From Chitinophagaceae bacterium (GTDB taxonomy: Bacteria > Bacteroidota > Bacteroidia > Chitinophagales > Chitinophagaceae): a DNA stretch of 57,991 nucleotides. Below, one piece after another: positions 36,819 through 45,811 of this stretch. The translations under genes and the position numbers were made by a program. Location of the stretch: positions 1-57,991 of the forward strand of contig JAGQWM010000009.1 of the NCBI GenBank assembly GCA_020437365.1, given 5' to 3'. The notes below the pieces were generated by a model. That model saw only the letters and a list, made by a program, of their open reading frames with translations, was not told where the DNA came from and did not search any database. Position 1 is the stretch's first letter. Each line of letters starts with the position of its first letter.

Positions 36819-37442
36819 TCACACTTCCACTAATTTGACTTCATACACAGGGCTGAATAAATACATTTTACCTGTTTGTATTTCTACACACTGAAATCTT
36901 TTTCTCAACTGTTGTCCTTTTTTAAATATCCTGCCATCTTTTGTTTTGAATAATGCATTAGCTGCTATTTCTTCTACTAGGCAATGATTACCGTTGCGTT
37001 TGTCATACCGCCTTAACACACGCATTAAATTTTCTTCAGCACAACTACTGGCAGCAGGATTCCGTAAAGATTGTAATACTTCTCTTTCAATATCGGCAGG
37101 AAAAGTTTGTTGCTGTACAAAATGGGACAATATATCTCCATATATTTTTTTCCATTCTTTTCCATGTGATGATACTTTGTTACCATGACTTTCATAACAA
37201 ATAAGATGCGCCAATTCATGCAGAAAAGTAAGCAGGAATGCATAGACATTCAAATTGCCGTTTACACTAATGCGATGATTTTTTTGGATGGTACGATGCC
37301 GGTAATCGCCGAGTACAGAAGCCCTCTCACGGGCAATGGTCAAATGCACTTTGTATTGTTTTAAATAAGCCAATACAACCGGCAATGTATCGGGTGGCAA
37401 ATACTGCGCTAAACCTTCGAGTGGAATTTCTTTTTTAGGCAT
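36819..37442 (-). CDS. SprT-like zinc metallopeptidase-fold protein
   Basis: A 207-residue cytoplasmic protein of the SprT/Spartan-like family. The zinc motif is LHELAHLICYE (H75, E76, H79) with a third ligand probably H93 in SSHGKEWK. The C-terminal part has paired basic and beta segments (RIFKKGQQLRKRFQC) like the family's zinc-ribbon replacement region. Eukaryotic Spartan cleaves DNA-protein crosslinks; the bacterial role is less clear. Its ATG overlaps the stop of the preceding membrane-protein gene by 8 nt (ATGCCTAA), showing translational coupling with the bactofilin/AtpZ group. In other Bacteroidota the ATP synthase genes often take this place. Confidence 0.9.
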   Translation of the reverse strand: MPKKEIPLEGLAQYLPPDTLPVVLAYLKQYKVHLTIARERASVLGDYRHRTIQKNHRISVNGNLNVYAFLLTFLHELAHLICYESHGNKVSSHGKEWKKIYGDILSHFVQQQTFPADIEREVLQSLRNPAASSCAEENLMRVLRRYDKRNGNHCLVEEIAANALFKTKDGRIFKKGQQLRKRFQCVEIQTGKMYLFSPVYEVKLVEV

Positions 37443-37839
37443 TCTCTTTTTTCTTCAATACTTTAAAAAGTTCCCGGATTTCTAAACCCGTATAAAGTAT
37501 ATACAAAGCTGCACAAATTAATAAAGCTGGCCTGTTAACGGTTTTCCTAGCCACCATTATATAGATAAAAGCGGCAGTGGCCAGTACAAAAAATTTGATG
37601 ATGAATCCACCATATACGGCTCTTACAAAAACCTGTGGATTTTTATTGTCAAATGATTTCAACGTCAATGCCATCGCTGTAAGCGTAACAATATACAGGA
37701 TCAAATTCCCGATTAGTAATACGGTACCCTCTATCCCATTAGCAGCAAAAAGATGACGGTTGCTGAAAAATACAATCAAAGCGTTGAGAATAATCCAGAC
37801 AAACGTAACCGTATTATTAAAGATCGATTTTCTTTTCAT
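37435..37839 (-). CDS. Four-helix membrane protein of the AtpZ neighbourhood
   Basis: A 134-residue integral membrane protein with about four hydrophobic helices (VTFVWIILNALIVFF, VLLIGNLILYIVTL, FIIKFFVLATAAFIYIM, LLICAALYILYTGL). I chose the ATG at 37839 (MKRKSIFNN); a start at 37887 would add 16 residues before a typical start. It follows AtpZ with a 23-nt overlap and overlaps the SprT gene by 8 nt. Proteins of this size between AtpZ and atpB in Bacteroidota are thought to be ATP-synthase-related (AtpI-like), but sequence support is limited to topology and location. Confidence 0.75.
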   Translation of the reverse strand: MKRKSIFNNTVTFVWIILNALIVFFSNRHLFAANGIEGTVLLIGNLILYIVTLTAMALTLKSFDNKNPQVFVRAVYGGFIIKFFVLATAAFIYIMVARKTVNRPALLICAALYILYTGLEIRELFKVLKKKENA

Positions 37840-38059
37840 CCTTATGGTTTGCAGAAGTTTCTTTAAACAGTTTATAAAATAATGCAATCAATATAAGCAA
37901 AGGTAAGAGGCAGGCGAATAATGGAGATGTATGCAACCAACTATCCAATCGCAAACCACCAAATACTGCCAGGGCAATGGCGACGAGCAACTGGGTCGTC
38001 AGGCCGGCATATTTCATTAAAAAAGCTTTGTTGCTATTTGGCTGCGGTTTTTTCTTCAT
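37817..38059 (-). CDS. AtpZ/AtpI-family small membrane protein
   Basis: An 80-residue protein with two transmembrane helices (MKYAGLTTQLLVAIALAVFGG and FACLLPLLILIALFYKLF) separated by a short RLDSWLHTSP loop with the glycine and leucine pattern of AtpZ. AtpZ with AtpI forms a cation channel or an assembly aid for the F-type ATP synthase. Here the ATP synthase genes are not adjacent. The start overlaps the bactofilin gene by 26 nt, so the two are translationally linked. Confidence 0.82.
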   Translation of the reverse strand: MKKKPQPNSNKAFLMKYAGLTTQLLVAIALAVFGGLRLDSWLHTSPLFACLLPLLILIALFYKLFKETSANHKDEKKIDL

Positions 38060-38441
38060 TTTTATGAATCTCTACTACGTTGGCACCCATGTGGCATTGT
38101 CCATTGAAAGAGGCGGAAGGTTCTATTTGTAATTTTCCTGCATAAATATTACCGGTTACAATAGCATTTCCTTTCAATTGTAATAATTCTTTGGCACGAA
38201 TATCACCGGTTACTTTACCTACAACGTCGGCTTGGTTGCCCATAATATTGCCTTCTACAAATCCATGAACACCAATGATAATTTTGGCACTACTTGAAAT
38301 ATTTCCTTTGACAGTGCCATCAATGCGTAAATCATTTTTACTTTCAATATCGCCGTTTAAGCTGGTGCCGGCACCTATAAAAGTTGTGCCGTTACCACTG
38401 TTGGTTGCGTTTGACATAGTTGGTTTATTTTTTGTAAACAT
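38034..38441 (-). CDS. Bactofilin
   Basis: A 135-residue bactofilin, a bacterial cytoskeletal protein that polymerises without nucleotide and helps place cell-wall or envelope proteins. The right-handed beta-helix core is visible from about residue 22: FIGAGTSLNGDIESKNDLRI then DGTVKGNI, KIIIGVHGFVEGNI, DVVGKVTGDI, LLQLKGNAIVTGNIYAGKL. Glycine and hydrophobic periodicity fit the DUF583 domain. It follows a membrane-anchored M23-like protein by 13 bp; bactofilins often work with M23 endopeptidases. The N-terminus MFTKNK is like those of homologs, so the first ATG was kept. Confidence 0.93.
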   Translation of the reverse strand: MFTKNKPTMSNATNSGNGTTFIGAGTSLNGDIESKNDLRIDGTVKGNISSSAKIIIGVHGFVEGNIMGNQADVVGKVTGDIRAKELLQLKGNAIVTGNIYAGKLQIEPSASFNGQCHMGANVVEIHKNEEKTAAK

Positions 38442-38454
38442 AATTTTTCATTCA

Positions 38455-38856
38455 TTAATCGTTGGAAATATCAGTTTCCGGAACGACAAGTTGTGTGGTA
38501 TCCAAAGCCACTGTATTTTTTCCTTTCAACGGGCCGTTTCTCAATCCTTCATTATATTGCTGCAATAGCATAATTTGTTTTTGCGCATCATCTACCTGGT
38601 ATTTCATTTGCCGCAATTCCTGTTCAGATTTATAATCTGTTGTAGCACCGGGAATATAATATTTCAATGGTGTAAATACAATCAAAGCCACTGTAAGGCC
38701 CACAAGTAGCACAAAAACTGTGCTCAACATGATGTAAACACTTAAACGGGATAGTTTAAAAGTGACCACTTCTTCATACGTATCGTCATTCATAACGACC
38801 AATCGATACCTATTTCTCAGTCTTTTCAGGGTGGCACCTGTGCCAAATTTTGCCAT
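38455..38856 (-). CDS. Membrane-anchored M23-peptidase-type N-terminal protein, peptidase domain missing
   Basis: A 133-residue protein with one transmembrane helix (about 40-64, VYIMLSTVFVLLVGLTVALIVF). The cytoplasmic start contains RNRYRLVVMNDDTYEEVVTFKLS, and TPLKYYIPG and a coiled-coil stretch (SEQELRQMKYQVDDAQKQIM) follow. The same N-terminal arrangement (RLVVxNDDTFEE, TPLREYIPG) begins the M23 peptidases that in other Bacteroidota stand before bactofilin and AtpZ. Here the frame stops at ETDISND and no catalytic LytM domain follows. The gene looks shortened, or this lineage uses the anchor alone. It is the first gene of the minus-strand group. Confidence 0.8.
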   Translation of the reverse strand: MAKFGTGATLKRLRNRYRLVVMNDDTYEEVVTFKLSRLSVYIMLSTVFVLLVGLTVALIVFTPLKYYIPGATTDYKSEQELRQMKYQVDDAQKQIMLLQQYNEGLRNGPLKGKNTVALDTTQLVVPETDISND

Positions 38857-38997
38857 AACCGCTGTTTAAAACCTTAAAGGTAAGCATTGACTTGCTGATT
38901 TGCTATTTCTGTGAATCAATTTGTACTAAAAAAAATGCCTATTTTTATACTAAATTCTTTGAATTTCAGTTAATAAGACTTTAGATTGCGACGGAAA

Positions 38998-41913
38998 ATG
39001 CGACCAACCCGACATATCTTTTCTGCCATATTATTCCTTATCCTTTGTCAGACCGGAATCCCGGCATTCAGTCAATTGGGAATTCCAATTACGATAACCA
39101 AGCCCAAGGAATATGAGGACAGAGTTTTGCGTTCAGAAAAAATGGAGACCACCAAGTTCAAATTGCCAACGAGGTTTATCCAAAATACTGTAACGCATTA
39201 TAATTATTTCTTCAATGCCAATAATAAATTGAATGAAGTACTGGCAAATGCCAAAGCTCAATTCAGAGATGATTATTCCACCTTACTCCCGTTTTATAAT
39301 TACAGCCTTGATGTAACAGCCGGCGATTCCGTACAATTGGATTCTATCCGATACAAAAGTGAAAGCGGCATTGCATTGCATGATTTGCGAGGCGATTGGA
39401 TTGATAATCTTTACCTGCTTTGGGGTGCTTCATATTATTTGCAGAAAAAATTTGATAGTGCTTATTTGATGTTTCAATTTATCAATTATGCATTTGCACC
39501 AAAAGAAAAAGATGGTTATTATCTGACGATTGGAAGTATGCGTGATGGCAACTCTCCTTATAGCATTTCCACCAAAGAAAAAGACGGTTTTATCAGGAAA
39601 ATTTTTACTGAACCACCTAGCCGCAATGATGCGTTTATTTGGCAAATCAGGAATTACCTGGCGCAAAACCGGTTTGCAGAATCTTCCAGTTTGATCCAGG
39701 CCTTACGCAAAGACCCGAATTTTCCCAAGAGATTGGACAATGATTTGGAAGAAGTGCAGGCCCTACAATTCTACAAACAAAAAATCTGGGACAGTGCCGC
39801 ATTTCATTTGACCAATGCCCTCAGCAATGCTACAACCACGCAAGAAAAAGCCCGTTGGGAATACCTGGCCGCCCAATTGTATGAGAAAAGCGGGGATTAT
39901 AAAAATGCAAATAAGTTATACGACAAAGTAAGTAGTCATACAACTGATCCTATTCTCGATATTTATGCCCGGCTATCCACCATTCGTGTCAACCGCGACG
40001 ACGAAACGGATATTCAAAAAAATGTTGCCAAGCTTTTACGCATGGCCAAACAGGATAAGTATGAAGATTATCGTGACATCATTTATTACATGGCTGCACA
40101 AATGCTTTTGCAAGGCAAACATGTGGATGAGGCCATTGCATTACTCATCAAGAGTACAAAATATTCGAATAACGGTCCCGAACAACGAAATAAAGCATTT
40201 CTACAACTGGCCAATTTATTATTTGCCAAAAAAGAATACCGGCCGGCCTATAATTATTATGACAGTTTACAATTTGATCAACCCGGCATCGACAACCGGG
40301 ATGAAATCATCAGGCGTAAAGATGCGTTGCAGGTCGTTGCCCAAAGCCTCGACATTATTGACCGGCAGGATAGTTTACAACGTATAGCGGCACTACCGGA
40401 AAAAGAAAGAATTGATTTTGTAAAAAAACTAGTAAGAAAATTAAGAAAAGCACAAGGTTTGAAAGATGAAGATTATAATGCCAAATCACCTTTCAATACA
40501 CCTTCAGTGCCTTCTTTGTTCCCCACTTCTACCCGCGGCGAATGGTATTTTTATAACGCTTCGTCAAAATCCCGTGGACAAGAAGAATTTGTCAATAAAT
40601 GGGGCAACCGTCCCAATGTTGATAACTGGCGTAGAAGTGCCGTGATTACTAACCCGGCCAATATTCCACCGGATCGTAACCGGCCCAACAATGTTACCGG
40701 CAATAACCCTTCCTCCGGCCAACCATTAGAATTAACTTTTGAATCCTTATATGATGTATTACCATTGACACCGGAAAAAATAAAAATATCAAATGATTCT
40801 ATACAAGAAGCCATGTTGGCATTGGGTGCTTCGCTGATACAAAACTTAGACGATTGCGATGCCGGTACAAAAACATTGGAAGAGTTAAGAACACAATTCC
40901 CCGAATTTCCCAAGTTGGATGAAGTTATTTTTAATCTTTATTATTGTTATCATAAAAATGGCAATGCAGCCAAAGCCGACGCCTTAAAAACTACTTTGTC
41001 CAAAGAGTATAACAAGAGCCGGTATAATACTATTCTCACCACAGGCATCAACCCGGCTTCGGGAGTCAATCCAGAAGCCACCAAAACCTATGAAGATATT
41101 TACGACCTCTTTATAGAAGGTAAATTTGATGAAGCCGTGGCTGCCAAGAAAAAAGCTGACAGCCTTTACCAGAAAAATTTCTGGACACCACAATTATTAT
41201 ATATCGAATCAGTATATTATATCAAACAAAGAAAAGACAGCATTGCCAAAAGAGTCTTATCCAATTTGATAGCCCAATTCCGTCAATCGCCGATTCAACA
41301 AAAAGCAGTTACGTTGTTGAATGTATTAAACCGCAGAGCAGAAATTGAAAAAGAATTGCAAAATCTTGACGTAACAAGAATTCCTGAAGATACAGTAGCC
41401 AAATTGCCTGTCATGCCGGTAGTAACCAATGTTTACCAGGACAGCTCAAGTGTAAAACCCGTTGTCACCAATCAACCGGCACCGGATACAATTACAACCA
41501 AAGCCCCACCAAAACTTCTAACTACTACTTACAAAAATGCGCCGGAAAAAATGCATTTTGTAGTCATTGTATTGCACAACATAGACAAAGTATTTTCTAA
41601 CGAAACCAAGAATGCTTTCGACCGTTATAATCGAAATTATTTCTACAATAAAAAATTTACAGAAGAACTAATAGTGCTGGATGATACAGATAAATTACTG
41701 ATGATTTCGCCATTCAATACAGCCCAGGAAGCCTTGGATTATATAGAAAAAACAAAGCCGAAAACAGCTACTGAAATTATTCCCTGGTTGAAAGGTGGTA
41801 AATATTCTTTCCTGATGATTACGGAAGCCAATTATGAATTGCTACAAGTGAAAAAAGATTTATCCGTTTATCAGCAATTTCTGCAACAATATTATCCCGG
41901 AAAGTTTGAATAA
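38998..41913 (+). CDS. PorW/SprE-like tetratricopeptide protein (type IX secretion, gliding)
   Basis: A long exported TPR protein, 971 residues from the ATG at 38998. It resembles PorW of Porphyromonas and SprE of Flavobacterium, which are needed for type IX secretion and gliding. After a hydrophobic signal (HIFSAILFLILC...AFS) comes TRFIQNTVTHYNYFFNANNK (about 43-62), typical of the family start. TPR-like helices fill about 100-470 and 580-760, with a proline- and threonine-rich stretch and a conserved C-terminal domain (MHFVVIVLHNIDKVFSNE). Family members are often lipoproteins, but the lipobox here (LILC) is imperfect. A frame start at TTG 38986 exists; the ATG four codons later fits better. 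It is followed 143 bp later by PBP1A. Confidence 0.8.
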   Translation: MRPTRHIFSAILFLILCQTGIPAFSQLGIPITITKPKEYEDRVLRSEKMETTKFKLPTRFIQNTVTHYNYFFNANNKLNEVLANAKAQFRDDYSTLLPFYNYSLDVTAGDSVQLDSIRYKSESGIALHDLRGDWIDNLYLLWGASYYLQKKFDSAYLMFQFINYAFAPKEKDGYYLTIGSMRDGNSPYSISTKEKDGFIRKIFTEPPSRNDAFIWQIRNYLAQNRFAESSSLIQALRKDPNFPKRLDNDLEEVQALQFYKQKIWDSAAFHLTNALSNATTTQEKARWEYLAAQLYEKSGDYKNANKLYDKVSSHTTDPILDIYARLSTIRVNRDDETDIQKNVAKLLRMAKQDKYEDYRDIIYYMAAQMLLQGKHVDEAIALLIKSTKYSNNGPEQRNKAFLQLANLLFAKKEYRPAYNYYDSLQFDQPGIDNRDEIIRRKDALQVVAQSLDIIDRQDSLQRIAALPEKERIDFVKKLVRKLRKAQGLKDEDYNAKSPFNTPSVPSLFPTSTRGEWYFYNASSKSRGQEEFVNKWGNRPNVDNWRRSAVITNPANIPPDRNRPNNVTGNNPSSGQPLELTFESLYDVLPLTPEKIKISNDSIQEAMLALGASLIQNLDDCDAGTKTLEELRTQFPEFPKLDEVIFNLYYCYHKNGNAAKADALKTTLSKEYNKSRYNTILTTGINPASGVNPEATKTYEDIYDLFIEGKFDEAVAAKKKADSLYQKNFWTPQLLYIESVYYIKQRKDSIAKRVLSNLIAQFRQSPIQQKAVTLLNVLNRRAEIEKELQNLDVTRIPEDTVAKLPVMPVVTNVYQDSSSVKPVVTNQPAPDTITTKAPPKLLTTTYKNAPEKMHFVVIVLHNIDKVFSNETKNAFDRYNRNYFYNKKFTEELIVLDDTDKLLMISPFNTAQEALDYIEKTKPKTATEIIPWLKGGKYSFLMITEANYELLQVKKDLSVYQQFLQQYYPGKFE

Positions 41914-42056
41914 TCTTAACAAAAAAACTGTCAAAAAAATCATTTTCGATGAATTTGACAAAAAATTAATCGTTGGATATTCATTGCCATTCTGTAATTG
42001 CTTAGTTTCGGGCATCTATTTTACTATCAAATTATTCTAAATAACTACACCTGAGT

Positions 42057-44474
42057 ATGAAAAAAGGGGTTCGTATCTTTTGGCGGATTTTTGGTATTGG
42101 CTTCGCCTGTATTGTTGCTTTAATTTTGATGGCCAATTTTGGTGTTTTTGGCAAAATGCCTTCATTGGCAGAATTAGAAAATCCATCTATTATGCAAGCT
42201 TCCGAAGTCTATGCACAAGACGGAACATTGATGGGTAAATATTATACGATTCGAGGCAACAGAAGCAGTGTTCGGTATAGCCAAATTTCAAAAAATGTAA
42301 TTGATGCATTGATTGCAACAGAAGATGAACGATTCACCCAACACAGTGGTATCGATTTTAAATCCACATTCCGTGCCGTACTGACGCTTGGTGCACAAGG
42401 TGGTGGTAGTACATTGACACAACAATTAGCTAAACAATTACTTTCCCAAGGAAGTAAAAACAAAGCATTTCGGGTAATTGAAAAATTGAAGGAATGGATT
42501 ATCGCCGTGAAACTCGAAAAGAATTTTACCAAAGAAGAGATCATTACCATGTACCTGAATGTAGTGCCTTTCGGCAATAATATTTATGGTATTCGCAATG
42601 CTTCCCGATCATTTTTCCAGAAAGAACCCGACAGTTTGAATGTAGATGAAGCAGCTTTGCTCATTGGTATGTTGAAAGGAAATAGTATTTATAATCCTGT
42701 TAGAAATCCTAAAGCGGCGTTGGACAGGAGAAATATTGTAATCGGGCAAATGCAAGTAAATGGAAAAATTACAGCTGCTGAAGCCGCAAAATACAAAGAC
42801 TTACCCATCAAACTGAAATACCAAAAACTGGATCAGAATACAGGCTATGCCCCTTATTTCCGGGAAGAATTGAAAAAGACAATAAAACAGGTTTTGTCTG
42901 ACGTAAAAAAACCGAACGGAGATGAATACAATATTTACACCGATGGTTTAAAAATTTATACAACCATCAATATCGACATGCAGGAAATAGCAGAAGAAGG
43001 CATGGCGAAACAAATGGCTTTATTACAAAAGGGAATCGACAGAAGATATGACTTCAAAAATGGTTCTATATGGAAAGATCATAAAAAATTTTTGGAAAAA
43101 GCCATGAAAGAATCTGACCGCTGGCGCAATGGTGAAGATATGGGATTGAACGATAAAGAAATCAGGGCCAGTTTCGATGTCAAAGTACCCATGCAGGTCT
43201 TTGCCTGGAATAAAAAACGAGAAGTGGATACAACGATGACACCGTTAGATTCCATTAAATATAATTTACAATTGGAACAAGCAGGTTTTATGGCAATGGA
43301 TCCTATCACCGGGGCTATCAGGGCCTGGGTGGGCGGTATCGATTTTAAAACTTTCAAAAATGACCATATCAACCTGGGCACTAAAAGACAAGTAGGCTCT
43401 ACCATCAAACCATTTCTTTATACACAAGCTATAGAAGAAAGAGGTTTTACACCTGAAACAGAATGTCAGAATACAGCGCAGTATTTCCCGGGTTTCGGTT
43501 GGGTGCCGCATGGCCGCAGGGCCGGTGGTGGAGTCAAATCAATGGCTAACGGTCTGGCCTATTCGAGAAATGGCGTAACGGCCTACATCATGAAACAAGT
43601 TGGTCCAAAAGAATTTGCTGATTTTTTGGCAAGGTTGAATATTCCGACTAAAGTACAACCCTACCCTTCCATTGCGTTGGGTACTTGCGACCTCTCTCTC
43701 TATGAAATGTTGTGGGGATATACCATTTTCGCCGGAGGCGGTTTCTCTACTGAACCTTATTGTATCAGTCGTATTGAAGACAGAAACGGGAATGTTATTA
43801 AACGATTTGATTACAGCCCAGAAAGAAAAGAAGTTATCAGCGAAGCTACTGCCTATACCATGACCCGGATGATGCAAGGTACGGTAGATGTTGGTACTGC
43901 TCGTGGCATGAGAGCAAGAGTAGGTGCCAAAGAAATGGGTGGTAAAACCGGTACAACGGATAACAATGCCGATGCCTGGTTTATCGGTTATACTCCACAG
44001 TTATTAGCCGGTTCGTGGGTAGGGTTTGAATACCAGTTTATGCACAACCAAGGTGATGGTTCACGCATTGCACGGCCTATTACCGAATATTTTTTCAAAA
44101 AAGTATTGTCTGATAAAAAATTAGGCATCGATCGCAATGCAAAATTTGTGAAACCAGACAATATGGAAATTGAATTCAACAGCGCCGATATTTTACCGGA
44201 TACAACCAATGTAGAACCCGGTGCAGAAGGAAACGACCAGGGCGTAGGTACCGAAGACGATTATTTCTTCGACAATTCACCCGACACCATTGGCCCTGAA
44301 TCTAAACCGGTAAATGAGGATAATAATCCAACAAAAAACGATTCTACAAAATATAATAAAAAACCGGCTGCCAAAAAAGAAGATGAGAATGCCGTGCCTA
44401 TTGGCTCCGCCAAAAAATCTTCCGATAAAAAAGAAGGATTTTTTAAGAAGTTGTTTAAAAAGAAAGATGAGTAA
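42057..44474 (+). CDS. mrcA: Penicillin-binding protein 1A (transglycosylase/transpeptidase)
   Basis: A class A penicillin-binding protein of 805 residues that polymerises and crosslinks peptidoglycan. It has one N-terminal transmembrane helix (about 10-30). The glycosyltransferase domain has the catalytic glutamate E89 in ATEDERFTQHSG and GGGSTLTQQLAKQL. The transpeptidase domain has SxxK at S448 (GSTIKPF), SxN in YSRNGVTAY and KTG at K630 (GKTGTTDNNADAWF). The C-terminal tail is acidic, then lysine-rich, and ends in KKLFKKKDE, a low-complexity extension. The gene follows the PorW/SprE-like gene with no close overlap. Confidence 0.96.
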   Translation: MKKGVRIFWRIFGIGFACIVALILMANFGVFGKMPSLAELENPSIMQASEVYAQDGTLMGKYYTIRGNRSSVRYSQISKNVIDALIATEDERFTQHSGIDFKSTFRAVLTLGAQGGGSTLTQQLAKQLLSQGSKNKAFRVIEKLKEWIIAVKLEKNFTKEEIITMYLNVVPFGNNIYGIRNASRSFFQKEPDSLNVDEAALLIGMLKGNSIYNPVRNPKAALDRRNIVIGQMQVNGKITAAEAAKYKDLPIKLKYQKLDQNTGYAPYFREELKKTIKQVLSDVKKPNGDEYNIYTDGLKIYTTINIDMQEIAEEGMAKQMALLQKGIDRRYDFKNGSIWKDHKKFLEKAMKESDRWRNGEDMGLNDKEIRASFDVKVPMQVFAWNKKREVDTTMTPLDSIKYNLQLEQAGFMAMDPITGAIRAWVGGIDFKTFKNDHINLGTKRQVGSTIKPFLYTQAIEERGFTPETECQNTAQYFPGFGWVPHGRRAGGGVKSMANGLAYSRNGVTAYIMKQVGPKEFADFLARLNIPTKVQPYPSIALGTCDLSLYEMLWGYTIFAGGGFSTEPYCISRIEDRNGNVIKRFDYSPERKEVISEATAYTMTRMMQGTVDVGTARGMRARVGAKEMGGKTGTTDNNADAWFIGYTPQLLAGSWVGFEYQFMHNQGDGSRIARPITEYFFKKVLSDKKLGIDRNAKFVKPDNMEIEFNSADILPDTTNVEPGAEGNDQGVGTEDDYFFDNSPDTIGPESKPVNEDNNPTKNDSTKYNKKPAAKKEDENAVPIGSAKKSSDKKEGFFKKLFKKKDE

Positions 44475-44513
44475 TGCATTCCCAAGCATTTTTTTAAACC
44501 AAAAAACAATTCA

Positions 44514-45023
44514 TTGAGTCATCAACGCAATATCCGGCCGGCTACTATCGAAGATATTGAACTCATCCGCTCATTAATTTTTCAAATTTGGCCGGTGACT
44601 TATCAAAATATTTTATCGAAAGAACAAACGGATTATATGTTAAATATGATGTACAGCCCTACATCATTACTGACTCAATTTGCCGAAGGCGTTACATTTA
44701 TTCTCGTATATGAGGACGCATTACCCATCGGATTTGCAGCATACAAAAAAACAGCAGCAACAATATATAAACTGGAAAAAATTTATATCCTGGCGAATCA
44801 ACAAGGCAAAGGCACCGGACAATTTATAATGGAGTTTCTCATGGAGAAGCTCTGTCGAAATAAAGGTGAATTTTTACAATTACAAGTCAACCGTTATAAT
44901 GTCAATGCCAAAGCATTTTATGAAAAATTAGGTTTTGCAGTTATACTGGAAGCCGATTTTGATATCGGTAATGGATTTTTTATGAATGATTATGTGATGG
45001 AAAAGAAATTGAAATGCGAGTAA
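44514..45023 (+). CDS. GNAT-family N-acetyltransferase, TTG start
   Basis: A 169-residue GNAT acetyltransferase. Motif A is ILANQQGKGTGQFIMEFL (about 93-110), and the C-terminal motif NVNAKAFYEKLGF is clear. It begins NIRPATIEDIELIRSLI, normal for the family, so the TTG at 44514 is the best start; the next in-frame ATG falls inside the domain. It lies 39 bp after PBP1A in the same direction and may be cotranscribed. The acceptor is unknown; a cell-wall link is only suggested by position. Confidence 0.87.
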   Translation: MSHQRNIRPATIEDIELIRSLIFQIWPVTYQNILSKEQTDYMLNMMYSPTSLLTQFAEGVTFILVYEDALPIGFAAYKKTAATIYKLEKIYILANQQGKGTGQFIMEFLMEKLCRNKGEFLQLQVNRYNVNAKAFYEKLGFAVILEADFDIGNGFFMNDYVMEKKLKCE

Positions 45024-45036
45024 AATAATCACAAGA

Positions 45037-45501
45037 TTAATCGGTGGCAATCAACACTTTCTTACAATCGAGATAACGGACAGGGTCCATGGGCGTTTCA
45101 AAATTGTACATCAGGAATTCCAATTTGCCTCCTTTCGAAATAGTACCCAGCGGGTCGCCGGTTTTCACATTATTGCCTCTTTTCACAAACACTTTGGAAA
45201 GACCGGCATACCAAAAATAAAAATCACGGTAATAATACACAACATCCCACTTGCCGTCGTCATTTTGTACCACATTTGATACCCTTCCGGTAACGACTGC
45301 TTTCACCGTTGTGTCCGGTACACTGACCAATACAATACAAAGATCGGGTTCGTCAAACTGCATTACATTTTTAGGTGGCGGCACTACGACTGCTTCATCA
45401 AGTGGACAGCGCAACCAAACACTGTCTTTTTTTTGCGCCAGCAAACTCATTGGCAAACAACATGCAAAAGAAAAAACAAAGCGAAAAAAATTTTTATTCA
45501 T
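45037..45501 (-). CDS. Secreted M23-fold protein without catalytic histidines
   Basis: A 154-residue exported protein. The signal peptide is MNKNFFRFVFSFACCLPMSLLAQ, which sets the start at 45501 rather than 45711. The remainder follows the M23/LytM beta-sandwich pattern: VKAVVTGRVSNVVQNDDGKWD, then VVYYYRDFYFWYAGLSKVFV, then GNNVKTGDPLGTI and a final FETPMDPVRYLDCK. The catalytic HxxxD and HxH motifs of active LytM enzymes are absent; the last strand is KLEFLMYN where HLHFE would be. It is likely an inactive relative that regulates or recruits cell-wall enzymes (inference). It follows a small conserved protein by 10 bp. Confidence 0.75.
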   Translation of the reverse strand: MNKNFFRFVFSFACCLPMSLLAQKKDSVWLRCPLDEAVVVPPPKNVMQFDEPDLCIVLVSVPDTTVKAVVTGRVSNVVQNDDGKWDVVYYYRDFYFWYAGLSKVFVKRGNNVKTGDPLGTISKGGKLEFLMYNFETPMDPVRYLDCKKVLIATD

Positions 45502-45511
45502 ATTGCAAATT

Positions 45512-45811
45512 TTATAGATTGCTAAATCTAAGTTTTTCTGCCATTGCGACGCTGATGCCTTCAGCAGAAATACCATAGCCACTGACCAACACTCCTTTAA
45601 TACCATCTTTCGATTGAATACCATAGACGATGGATTGATCAGAAGGGTTCGATTCGCCTTCAAAACGATGAAATTCCACAATCTCAAAATCATCGACATG
45701 AAAATTGTCATTATCGCACACCAGGCAGTTCTCCTTTAAATTAAAATCTACAGAAAATCCTCTTTCCCGCAAACCATTGATAGCTTCTGAAAGTGTATCA
45801 TACGCATACAT
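45512..45811 (-). CDS. Small conserved Bacteroidota protein (often labelled 'phosphoribosylpyrophosphate synthetase')
   Basis: A 99-residue cytoplasmic protein. I recognise its pattern (YDTLSEAINGLRERGFSVDF, CLVCDNDNFHVDDFEI, FEGESNPSDQSIVYGI, KGVLVSGYGISAEG) as a small Bacteroidota family that databases often name phosphoribosylpyrophosphate synthetase. It is about a third of the size of that enzyme and shows no PRPP motif, so the label is doubtful. It has a pair of cysteines close together (CLVC) that could bind metal. It is cotranscribed with the M23-fold gene. Confidence 0.75.
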   Translation of the reverse strand: MYAYDTLSEAINGLRERGFSVDFNLKENCLVCDNDNFHVDDFEIVEFHRFEGESNPSDQSIVYGIQSKDGIKGVLVSGYGISAEGISVAMAEKLRFSNL

